From NCBI RefSeq assembly GCF_000379605.1, contig NZ_KB902578.1, positions 346,291-410,290 on the forward strand: 64,000 bases of DNA, in the 5' to 3' direction. This document shows positions 28,731 to 36,061 of this stretch, piece after piece. A model generated the notes under the pieces. It ran no database searches. It was not told where the DNA came from and worked only from the letters and a program-made list of their open reading frames with translations. Source of the DNA: Rhizobium giardinii bv. giardinii H152. Lineage in GTDB: Bacteria > Pseudomonadota > Alphaproteobacteria > Rhizobiales > Rhizobiaceae. A program made the translations under genes and the position numbers. Positions within the stretch are counted from its first letter, which is position 1. Each line of letters opens with the position of its first letter.

Positions 28731-29537
28731 CTAAGCCACTGCTGCATCCCGTACCGCGATCTCGTAATCCTCGGTATGTACCAGCACCCCGGTGTCGGTC
28801 ATGACGGCGATGCCGTAGGCGGCGGGTTCGTCGACGGAGAGGGAGGCGTCCGGCGCGTCGAAGGGCATCGGCTGCTGGTGCACCGGGCTCTTGAAGACGG
28901 AAAAGGGTATGCCCCTGCTGGATCCGGAAATCGTCCGGTGCACATGGCCGGCGAAGAGATGCAGCACATTGCCGCGACGCTTCACCAGGTCGTAGAAGTC
29001 CACCTCGTTGATCAGGCGGATCAGGTCCATGCCGGTAAAGCCGGTCGCGTGCGGCGGATGGTGCATGAAGAGCAGTACCGGCAGGTCGCCGGCCGTTTCC
29101 AACTGGCGGTCGAGCCAGGCGAGGCGCCTGGTACAGAGGAAGCCGGCGTGACTGCGCGGGTAGTCGTAGGGCGGCGCAAACAGCGTATCAAGGATGACGA
29201 CGCGGCAATCGGGGAAATCGATCGCCTGCTGCACGAAGCCGTCCTCGTCGCGGGCACAGGTGGAAAAGACGTCGAGAAAGATGTCGCGCCGGTCGTGATT
29301 GCCGATGGTGATGGCGAGCGGCGGAATCAGTTGGTCGAGCAGGGCTTTCAGCCGCTCATAGGACGGCCGGTCGGCCTGGTGCGCCAGGTCGCCCATGACG
29401 ATCACCCGGTCCGCGTCGGGATGGTAGCGGTTGACGTGCGCAATGCCGGCCGACAGCCGCTGGAACGGATCAAGCCCGATGATCGATGTGCCCTTGGGCA
29501 CCATGTGCAGGTCGGTGAAGACGATCAGCTTCGTCAT
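28731..29537 (-). CDS. Class III metallophosphoesterase (CpdA/GpdQ-like)
   Basis: A 268-residue binuclear-metal phosphoesterase. Metal ligands appear in order: DLHM (residues 9-12), GDLAHQADR (about 49-57), IGNHDRR (about 77-83), MHHPPHATGF (about 157-166) and GHVHR (about 196-200). The short DLHM start and the YDLV...LHLFAGHVHR layout are those of cyclic-nucleotide phosphodiesterases (CpdA, Rv0805) and glycerophosphodiesterases (GpdQ). The substrate is unassigned; a cAMP role would be attractive as a class III cyclase lies 7 kb away, but nothing links them directly. Confidence 0.88.
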   Translation of the reverse strand: MTKLIVFTDLHMVPKGTSIIGLDPFQRLSAGIAHVNRYHPDADRVIVMGDLAHQADRPSYERLKALLDQLIPPLAITIGNHDRRDIFLDVFSTCARDEDGFVQQAIDFPDCRVVILDTLFAPPYDYPRSHAGFLCTRRLAWLDRQLETAGDLPVLLFMHHPPHATGFTGMDLIRLINEVDFYDLVKRRGNVLHLFAGHVHRTISGSSRGIPFSVFKSPVHQQPMPFDAPDASLSVDEPAAYGIAVMTDTGVLVHTEDYEIAVRDAAVA

Positions 29538-29631
29538 CGCGGCGCGTCCATTGCAAAGAAAACACTAATGAATGCCGTCAGGCTGGCCGCGGGAAGCCTG
29601 GGCGTCAAGCAACATAATTGGGATCATTCGA

Positions 29632-30027
29632 TCACGGCGCGACTTCAAGCAGCGCTTCGCCATAGCCGACACCGGTCCCGTCTGCGACGAGCGCGCGTTG
29701 GAGGCGGCAGTCTTTCGTGGCAAGAACGGCGCGCAGGGTCAGGCCCGTCTTGATGTAGGCGACGACCTCGCCTTTTGCGGCCTTTCGCGGCAGCGCCGGC
29801 ACTGGGCCGGCATTTGCAGGATGAGCATAGAGAACGATGCCGACGCCGGGTGAGCGGATCGTCTCCGGATCCGCCATCGCAGCCGGGTCAGGCGATGCCG
29901 GCGCGGCGTCTTGCGCATCGGCGCCAACCGTCAAATGAAGCTGGGTGGTTCCATGTTCGTAATCGAACGTGGCAACGCCGTGCCGCTCCATCAAGGCGAT
30001 CACGCTCTGAATGTCGTTGCTGTTCAT
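29632..30027 (-). CDS. Biotin carrier-like protein lacking the biotinylation lysine
   Basis: A 131-residue protein immediately downstream (4 bases) of a biotin carboxyl carrier gene. Its start (MNSNDIQSVIALMERHGVATFDYE) parallels the AccB N-terminal helix, a low-complexity linker follows (about residues 35-57), and the C-terminal half follows the biotinyl-domain pattern (SPGVGIVLYAHP, GEVVAYIKTGLTLRAV, ADGTGVGYGEALLEVAP). Aligned with the preceding gene, the EAMKMMN motif becomes KTGLTLR, so leucine L96 replaces the biotinyl lysine. It cannot carry biotin; a structural or regulatory subunit role is possible. The frame is intact, so it is not an obvious pseudogene. Confidence 0.7.
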   Translation of the reverse strand: MNSNDIQSVIALMERHGVATFDYEHGTTQLHLTVGADAQDAAPASPDPAAMADPETIRSPGVGIVLYAHPANAGPVPALPRKAAKGEVVAYIKTGLTLRAVLATKDCRLQRALVADGTGVGYGEALLEVAP

Positions 30028-30031
30028 CGGC

Positions 30032-30475
30032 TCACGCCGTCTTTTCGATCGTCATCAGCGGCATGCCCGCTGTGACTGCGCCGCCGTCTGCGACATGGAT
30101 TGCAGTGATCCGGCCAGAGCAGTCGGCTTCGACCGGGTTCATCATCTTCATGGCTTCGATGATGGCAAGCTTGCGGCCGTCTTCGACAAGGGCGCCGACC
30201 TCCACGAAGGCCGGTTCGCCCGGCAGCGGCGAGCGATAGAAGGTGCCGGGCAAACCGGCGACGATGACATGTTCCTTCGACCCTGCCGCGGCGGCGGACG
30301 CGGTCGCCTCCGTACGGGCTCCGGCCGACGAAGCGACGGCGCTGGAGCGGTTGGGCGGAGGGGCTGCAACGGTCTTCGACAGGCGGATGCGCGTACCGTT
30401 TTCCGTCAATTCCAGCTCGTTGACGCTGGAATTTTCCAGAAGGCGCATCAGCCGTTCGATCAGGTCGAGGTCCAT
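30032..30475 (-). CDS. Biotin carboxyl carrier protein, acetyl-CoA carboxylase type
   Basis: A 147-residue carrier protein. The N-terminal helix MDLDLIERLMRLLENSS is the AccB type; an alanine-rich linker spans about residues 37-66; the biotinyl domain follows with the EAMKMMN motif, biotin attachment on K110. The gene lies between pxpA and a biotin-less paralogue. Genes for carrier and carboxylase subunits often travel with pxp genes and are labelled acetyl-CoA carboxylase-like, but no biotin carboxylase gene is seen here. It is probably accessory to the main cellular AccB. ATG at 30475. Confidence 0.85.
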   Translation of the reverse strand: MDLDLIERLMRLLENSSVNELELTENGTRIRLSKTVAAPPPNRSSAVASSAGARTEATASAAAAGSKEHVIVAGLPGTFYRSPLPGEPAFVEVGALVEDGRKLAIIEAMKMMNPVEADCSGRITAIHVADGGAVTAGMPLMTIEKTA

Positions 30476-30498
30476 GAATGTCTCGTTTTTGGCAGGGA

Positions 30499-31272
30499 TC
30501 AGGAAAGGAAGTTCTTCACCGCGATGCCCTCGGCCTCGAGGCCGAGGCGGACGGTCGCTGCAATCATGACCGCGGCCGGCGTGTCGCTGTGAACGCAGAT
30601 CGAGTCGATCGGGGTTCTGATGCTCTTGCCGCTGATCGTCTCGATGGCACTCATGCGGACCATGCGAACGGCGCGGGCGGCGGCCTCGGCAGGGTCGTGG
30701 ATCACCGAGCCGGCGATCTTGCGGTCGACGAGATAACCTTCCTCCGTATAGGCCCGGTCGGCAAAGATTTCGGATGCAGTCTTCAGTCCCATCTCGTTCG
30801 CCTGTCGCTGCTGGTGGCCGAGCGCGATGACGAGGCAGACGAGCGAGGGGTCGACGGCCTTGATGGCGCGGTTGACGGCCATTGCCACCTCGGCGTTCTG
30901 CTGGGTCAGGTTGCCGAGCGCGCCATGCGCCTTCACATGGGTGATGGGATGGCCTGCATAGGCCGACATCGCCTGCGCCGCGCCGATCTGGTAGGCGACG
31001 AGGCGCTCGATCTCGCCGGCGGAGAAGGGGATGTTGCGGCGGCCGAAACCCCAGAGGTCGGGAAAGCCGGGATGGGCGCCGACAGCGACGCCGCGCTCCT
31101 TCGCCAGGGCGAATGTCCTTGCCATGATCTCCGGATCGCCGCCATGAAAGCCGCAGGCGATGTTCGCCGAAGTGACGACCTTCAGGATTGCATCGTCGTC
31201 GCCCATCCGGTAGGCGCCGAATCCTTCGGCCATGTCGGAGTTCAGATCCACGCTCAAGCGTTTGGTGTTCAA
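30499..31272 (-). CDS. pxpA: 5-oxoprolinase subunit A (LamB/YcsF family)
   Basis: A 257-residue cytoplasmic protein. The signature DLNSDMAEGFGAYRMGDDD (about residues 8-26), NIACGFHGGDP (about 36-46), VGAHPGFPDLWGFGRR and HVKAHGALGN identify the YcsF/PxpA family. With PxpB and PxpC it cleaves 5-oxoproline to glutamate using ATP. Here it is transcribed away from pxpB-pxpC rather than with them. I place the start at a TTG (31272) because the family begins right before DLNSDM; a GGAAG box is about ten bases upstream and no ATG is suitable. Confidence 0.92.
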   Translation of the reverse strand: MNTKRLSVDLNSDMAEGFGAYRMGDDDAILKVVTSANIACGFHGGDPEIMARTFALAKERGVAVGAHPGFPDLWGFGRRNIPFSAGEIERLVAYQIGAAQAMSAYAGHPITHVKAHGALGNLTQQNAEVAMAVNRAIKAVDPSLVCLVIALGHQQRQANEMGLKTASEIFADRAYTEEGYLVDRKIAGSVIHDPAEAAARAVRMVRMSAIETISGKSIRTPIDSICVHSDTPAAVMIAATVRLGLEAEGIAVKNFLS

Positions 31273-31489
31273 GGCTTTTCCGCTTCCTGATGAGTTGAGG
31301 AAAACCGATCTTAGCCTATGTCGAGGGTAAGGGAAATGACAGGATGCGCCTTCGTGTGGTCGCAAAGGATGATTGACGTGTCGTCAGGGCTGCAGTCAGA
31401 TCGACGCCAAAGAATGCGATAGCGGCTAGGCAAGACCCGCAAGCTGATATATCAGAGAAAGCGACAAGGTTCCTCGGCGGATTTTTCAG
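31273..31489. promoter_or_regulatory. Divergent control region pxpA / pxpB
   Basis: The 217 bases between the two divergent 5-oxoprolinase transcripts must hold both promoters. I see no clear consensus boxes and no strong palindrome; the part next to pxpB (31440-31480) is relatively AT-rich. Confidence 0.4.
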
Positions 31490-32155
31490 GTGACAGACGT
31501 TGTTTCTCCCAGATTGAGCTCGCAAGGCGCAGGCGCTATTTTGCTCGACGCTGCCGGTCCGGTTTTTTCGGATGATATCCAATCGAGAATCTGGGCGGTG
31601 GCGGCATGGATGCTGAAGGTCGACGGCGTGGCCGAGACCGTGCCCGGCATGAACAATCTGATGATCGTCTTCGACCCGCTGGCGATCCCGCCCGGCGAGG
31701 TAGAACAGCAGCTTCTGCACATCTGGAAGACGGTGGTGCCGGACGCGGTCTCGGGCCGCGATGTCGATATCCCGGTGGTCTATGGCGGGCCGGACGGCGA
31801 GGATCTGGCGGCGCTTGCGGACAATGCCGGGCTGACCGTCGAAGAGGTGGTGCGCCGGCATTCGGAAGCGGTCTACTCGGTGGCGGCCGTCGGCGCGATG
31901 CCGGGTTTCGTCTATCTCTCCGGGCTTGATCCGCAGCTCGCCATGCCCCGCCGGGCCGTGCCGCGGATGAAGGTGAAGGTCGGCTCGGTGATCATCGGCG
32001 GCGCGCAGGCCGGCATCATGCCCTGCACGGCCCCCTCCGGCTGGCACATCATCGGCAAGACAAAGGTGCCGCTGTTCGATCCGCTGCGCGATCCACCGTG
32101 CGCCTGCAAGCCGGGCGACCGCATCCGCTTCCGTGTGATCGAGGTTCAGCCATGA
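31490..32155 (+). CDS. pxpB: 5-oxoprolinase subunit B (KipI family)
   Basis: A 221-residue protein of the allophanate hydrolase subunit 1/KipI family: GMNNLMIVFDPL (about residues 53-64), VDIPVVYGGPDGEDL, GAMPGFVYLSGLD (about 137-149) and PRRAVPRMKVKVGSVIIGGAQAGIMP(read in two parts) with TAPSGWHIIGKT are all hallmarks. It forms the ATP-dependent 5-oxoprolinase with PxpA and PxpC. The start is a GTG at 31490 without a strong ribosome site. Its stop overlaps the pxpC start (ATGA). Confidence 0.93.
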   Translation: MTDVVSPRLSSQGAGAILLDAAGPVFSDDIQSRIWAVAAWMLKVDGVAETVPGMNNLMIVFDPLAIPPGEVEQQLLHIWKTVVPDAVSGRDVDIPVVYGGPDGEDLAALADNAGLTVEEVVRRHSEAVYSVAAVGAMPGFVYLSGLDPQLAMPRRAVPRMKVKVGSVIIGGAQAGIMPCTAPSGWHIIGKTKVPLFDPLRDPPCACKPGDRIRFRVIEVQP

Positions 32156-33129
32156 TCGAGATCCTGTCGACCGGCGCGGTCAATTCCGTGCAGGATCTCG
32201 GGCGCACCGGCTACCTCGATGCCGGCGTCGGGCGCTCCGGCATGATGGACGCCCCGGCGCTCGAAATTGCCAACCTGCTCGTCGGAAACGACGAGGGCGC
32301 GGCCGGCATCGAGGTGGCGCTGTTTCCCTTCCGGTTGCGGTTCGAGACCGATACGGTCTTTGCCGTGGCGGGGGCCGATTGCCCGGCAAAGCTCGATGAT
32401 CGGCAGGTTCCCGACTGGTGGGTTATGAACGCCAAGGCGGGCGAGGTGCTGACGCTCGGCCTGCCGCGCGCCGGCGCCCGCGCCGTCATCGCCTTTCAGG
32501 GCGGTATCGACGTGCCGCTGGTGCTTGGCTCGCGTTCCACCGATCTCAAGAGCGTTTTCGGCGGATTTGAGGGCCGCGGGTTGCACCGAGGCGACAGGCT
32601 GGCGCTTGGCGGGACGTCTCGTAGAATGTCGCGGATGGAGGGTGGTTACGGCGCTGATGTATCGGTGCTGCGCGCGCCTGCAGCGGCAGAGGACGAAGCC
32701 ATCGTCTTGCGCGTCCTGCCGAGCGCCGAATATGCTGTCTTCACCGGTGAAGCACGCTCGAAATTTCATGAAACCGATTGGCTGATCACCAATGACGCCA
32801 ACCGCATGGGTTATCGCCTGAGCGGCCCGGAACTGACGCTGACCCGCAAATTGGAACTCCTTTCGCATGGTATCATGCCCGGCACGGTGCAGGTGCCGCC
32901 GAACGGCCAGCCGATCATCCAGCTTGCCGAGGCGAATACCTGCGGGGGCTATCCGAAGATCGCCAATGTCATCGAGGCGGATTTGTGGAAGCTCGCGCAG
33001 TCGCCGGTCGGCGCACGGCTGCGCTTCGAGCTCACCGATCGTGACACGGCGGTGGCAGCACTGAGGCAACAACGCACCTTCATGGCCGCGCTTGCCGCAG
33101 ACGCGGCGCTGATGCGCGGCTGGAACTGA
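32152..33129 (+). CDS. pxpC: 5-oxoprolinase subunit C (KipA family)
   Basis: A 325-residue protein of the biotin-dependent carboxyltransferase/allophanate hydrolase subunit 2 family. Motifs: NSVQDLGRTGYLDAGVGRSG (residues about 11-30), MDAPALEIANLLVGN, AFQGGIDVPLVLGSRSTDLKS (about 107-127, given for orientation), TNDANRMGYRLSGP and NGQPIIQLAEANTCGGYPKI. It completes the PxpABC 5-oxoprolinase and is translationally coupled to pxpB. A proline-racemase-superfamily gene follows 19 bases later. Confidence 0.92.
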   Translation: MIEILSTGAVNSVQDLGRTGYLDAGVGRSGMMDAPALEIANLLVGNDEGAAGIEVALFPFRLRFETDTVFAVAGADCPAKLDDRQVPDWWVMNAKAGEVLTLGLPRAGARAVIAFQGGIDVPLVLGSRSTDLKSVFGGFEGRGLHRGDRLALGGTSRRMSRMEGGYGADVSVLRAPAAAEDEAIVLRVLPSAEYAVFTGEARSKFHETDWLITNDANRMGYRLSGPELTLTRKLELLSHGIMPGTVQVPPNGQPIIQLAEANTCGGYPKIANVIEADLWKLAQSPVGARLRFELTDRDTAVAALRQQRTFMAALAADAALMRGWN

Positions 33130-33148
33130 TTTTCGACACTGGAGCAGA

Positions 33149-34186
33149 ATGATGAGATGGAAGCGTACGATCCAGCTGCTGGATGTTCATTGCGAAGGCG
33201 AGATCGGTAAGGTGGCGATCGGCGGCGTGCCGAAAATCCCGGGCAACTCGATCGCCGAACAGCTGAACCACATCAATACCGTCGATGACAGCCTGCGGCG
33301 GTTTCTCTGCCTCGAGCCGCGCTCGGGATCGATCGGCTCCGTCAATCTCCTGGTGCCGGCAAAGCGGCCGGAGGCGGATGCGGGGTTCATTATCCTGCAG
33401 GCGGATCAGGCGCATGCCATGTCCGGCTCGAACTCGATCTGCGTGACGACGGCGCTGTTGGAATCCGGCATTGTCGAGATGAAGGAACCGGAGACGGTGG
33501 TGATGCTCGATACCGCCGCCGGCCTGGTCAAAGCGACGGCCACCTGCCGCGACGGCCGTTGCGAGCGCGTCAAGCTCACCATGGTTCCCTCCTTCGTGCA
33601 TGAGTTGGATGTCGAGGTCGATACGCCCGACTGGGGCCGGATAAAAATGGACCTCTGCTTCGGCGGCGTCTTCTATGCGCTGGTCGATGTCGCTCAGATC
33701 GGCACGACGATCGAAAAGGCAAACGCCCGCCGGATCGTCGAGGCCGGCATGATGCTGAAGGACCTCGTCAACCGCACGATTCCGGTCGTCCACCCGGAAA
33801 TTCCGGAGATCAAGGGCGTCGCCTATGTGATGTTCCGCGACACCGAAGCCGATGGCACGGTGCGCACCTGCACGACGATGTGGCCGGGGCGGGTCGACCG
33901 CTCGCCCTGTGGCACCGGCAGCTCCGCCAATCTCGCGACGCTTCACGCGCGGGGGCTGGCGAAGGTCGGCGACGTCTTCACGTCGCGTTCGATCATCGGT
34001 TCGGAATTCGAGGTGGGCCTGGAAAGCGTTACTGAAGTGGCGGGCCGTCCGGCGATCATCCCGACGATTTCCGGTCGCGGCTGGACCTTCGGGCTGCATC
34101 AGGTGGCGCTTGATCCGTTCGATCCGCTGGCCGAAGGATTTGCCCTGACCGATACCTGGGGGCCGCAGGCCGGCGAAATCCGCTGA
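33149..34186 (+). CDS. Proline racemase superfamily enzyme, probable trans-3-hydroxy-L-proline dehydratase
   Basis: A 345-residue member of the proline racemase fold. The two catalytic positions are S92 (MSGSNSICV) and C254 (DRSPCGTGSSA). True racemases and 4-hydroxyproline epimerases carry Cys/Cys, and 3-hydroxyproline dehydratases carry Thr/Cys; Ser/Cys members are known to act mainly as dehydratases with some epimerase activity. So dehydration of trans-3-hydroxy-L-proline to pyrroline-2-carboxylate is the best guess. It is the last gene of the pxpB-pxpC operon, consistent with a locus for cyclic imino/lactam acid use. Start at ATG 33149. Confidence 0.82.
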   Translation: MMRWKRTIQLLDVHCEGEIGKVAIGGVPKIPGNSIAEQLNHINTVDDSLRRFLCLEPRSGSIGSVNLLVPAKRPEADAGFIILQADQAHAMSGSNSICVTTALLESGIVEMKEPETVVMLDTAAGLVKATATCRDGRCERVKLTMVPSFVHELDVEVDTPDWGRIKMDLCFGGVFYALVDVAQIGTTIEKANARRIVEAGMMLKDLVNRTIPVVHPEIPEIKGVAYVMFRDTEADGTVRTCTTMWPGRVDRSPCGTGSSANLATLHARGLAKVGDVFTSRSIIGSEFEVGLESVTEVAGRPAIIPTISGRGWTFGLHQVALDPFDPLAEGFALTDTWGPQAGEIR

Positions 34187-34321
34187 CGAATGTGTTAGCT
34201 TATGCTTACGGTTTGATGGCGAGGAACAGGCGCTGCGCCGGCCGGTCCTTGCCCGGCCAGCGGACCGCGCGCGGCTGAACGGCATGGGGAGGCCGCAAGC
34301 CGTTTCTCGGATGCGGCTGCC

Positions 34322-35212
34322 TCACTTGACGCGGCCCGATTTTGCCAGAACGAGGTTTGCCTGTTCGCTCGGCTCGACGCTGGCTGTCGTTGCCGGATCG
34401 ATGCCCGGCTTGGTGATCTTCGTCATGGCGAATGCGTCGCCCTTTTCCGCAGCCTTCGTGAACATCGCGGCGGCGGCAACCGGGTCGGCCTGCATGCCTT
34501 CGCCGCTTTCCAGCATCAGGCCGAGATTGACCATCGCATCGACATTGCCGCGATCGGCCGCCAGCCTGTAGAACCGCGCGGCCTTTTGATCGTCTTCGCG
34601 AACCTGCGTCCCCTCGTCCAGAATGACCGCGAGGTTGAAGGCGCCGAGATTGTCCCTGGCGACCGAGGCCCGCTCGAACCACTGGGCGGCAAGCGACCCA
34701 TTGGCGGACGTGCCGACGCCATCGCGATAGGCGACGCCGAGATTGTACGCGGCCATGATGTTCCCGGTGGCGGCGGCTTTTTCAAAGAGTGCGAAAGCGG
34801 TGTCGTGATCCCCCTTTTCGCCAAGCATGACGGCATAGTTCACCATCGCGGCCGCATGCCCGCCTTCGGACGCTTTTGCGAGCATCTGGAAGGCTTGCGC
34901 GTGCTGGCCTGCGGCATGGAGCACGCGGGCGAGTTGAAAGGTCTGGCGTGGGCCGCTGCCCTGGTTGAAGGCTTCGCGGCAGGCCGAGAGAGCAATACCG
35001 ATGCGGAGATCCTCGGTCGCCACGGGGCGAAAGGACAGGTTGCGCTGCAGATCGTGTTCGCTGCCGGCCTCGGCATCACACTGGTCCGCTGGCAGCATCG
35101 GTGAGGCGGCGCGGGCGGAGGGAATGGCGATCGCTGCGATCGAAAGCAGGCTGACGGCGGTGAGCAGGATCGCGTTGATCACGGAAATGCGCTTGCTGGT
35201 TTCGTTTTTCAT
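34322..35212 (-). CDS. Exported Sel1-like repeat protein
   Basis: A 296-residue protein with an N-terminal signal peptide (about residues 1-35, hydrophobic core AILLTAVSLLSIAAIAI, ARAAS cleavage region). Residues about 105-270 hold four to five Sel1-like repeats (for example NIMAAYNLGVAYRDGVGT, AQWFERASVARDNLGAFNLA, NVDAMVNLGLMLESGEGM). Sel1/TPR superhelices bind other proteins; in rhizobia such proteins (ExoR-like) can act in periplasmic signalling. No specific role can be given. Confidence 0.85.
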   Translation of the reverse strand: MKNETSKRISVINAILLTAVSLLSIAAIAIPSARAASPMLPADQCDAEAGSEHDLQRNLSFRPVATEDLRIGIALSACREAFNQGSGPRQTFQLARVLHAAGQHAQAFQMLAKASEGGHAAAMVNYAVMLGEKGDHDTAFALFEKAAATGNIMAAYNLGVAYRDGVGTSANGSLAAQWFERASVARDNLGAFNLAVILDEGTQVREDDQKAARFYRLAADRGNVDAMVNLGLMLESGEGMQADPVAAAAMFTKAAEKGDAFAMTKITKPGIDPATTASVEPSEQANLVLAKSGRVK

Positions 35213-35410
35213 GGCGTTCTCCCTGGCGTTTGTGTCACCCTAAGGAGCAAGCCGGCGCATGGCTGTTCCTTGGGAAACAGCGTTTCAGGCCGCCGGGGAG
35301 GAAGAATGAAAACGATCCGGCCAAAGGCGTGTCCGGCAGGCACTCTTTTTCCAGCCTGTCGCGCGGATGCTGCGTCGAAAACCGGCCTGTTTGAACAAGG
35401 AGCAAGGGCA

Positions 35411-36052
35411 ATGACGCGAGAGAACATGCCGATGCGGCACGTCCGGATCGGACGGCGGACATTCGTCGCCGGCTGCGCTTTGGCCATGGGCGGATTGTTC
35501 GCCATTCCGGCGCGTGCAAACGCCGTCATCGGCAAGGCAACCGATGTGCGCGGCAAGGTCAACCTGAAGCGCGCGGAGAAGGAAGAGGGACTGGCGACCG
35601 GCGCGCAGATCATGGACAACGACTTTGTCCGGACCGCTGCCGAAAGCTTCGCCGACCTGCAACTCGCCGATACCCGGATATTGCTCGGCAGCGAGACGGA
35701 GCTGCTTGTCGACAGCTTCATCGCCGGCCAGGGCGGCACGATGGAGCTCGGCATGGGGCAGATGGTCTTCGACCGGCCGGAAGGCCTTGCCAAGATCGAC
35801 CTCGCCTTGCGAACCACCTTCGGCATGATCGGCGTGCGGGGCACGAAATTCTTCGCCGGCCCGAACCGCGGTGTTTTCGCCGTGTTTGTCGAACACGGCC
35901 AGGTGTCTGTCGATGGCGGCGGTGTCCAGCGGCTGGTGGGTGCCGGTGAGGGTATCGAGATCGCCAGGCCCGGCGATGCGCCGACGCAGCCCGTCGTCTG
36001 GAAGGAAGCCAGAATCGTCGAGGCTTATGCGAGCGTCGGCCTGACGCGTTGA
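35411..36052 (+). CDS. FecR-domain periplasmic protein with Tat-like signal
   Basis: A 213-residue protein. Residues about 10-33 (GRRTFVAGCALAMGG...ARA) look like a twin-arginine signal. The remainder is a FecR domain: VIGKATDVRGKVNLKR (about 37-52), NDFVRTAAESFADLQLADT, LGSETELLV, MVFDRPEGLAKIDLALRTTFGMIGVRGTKF (a conserved hairpin) and VFVEHGQVSV. FecR domains sit in the periplasm and pass signals or bind glycans. It converges on the CHASE2 cyclase gene, ten bases apart; FecR-type and CHASE2-cyclase genes often neighbour one another, suggesting a shared sensory job. ATG 35411 follows AAGGAGC. Confidence 0.85.
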   Translation: MTRENMPMRHVRIGRRTFVAGCALAMGGLFAIPARANAVIGKATDVRGKVNLKRAEKEEGLATGAQIMDNDFVRTAAESFADLQLADTRILLGSETELLVDSFIAGQGGTMELGMGQMVFDRPEGLAKIDLALRTTFGMIGVRGTKFFAGPNRGVFAVFVEHGQVSVDGGGVQRLVGAGEGIEIARPGDAPTQPVVWKEARIVEAYASVGLTR

Positions 36053-36061
36053 CGCCTTGCC

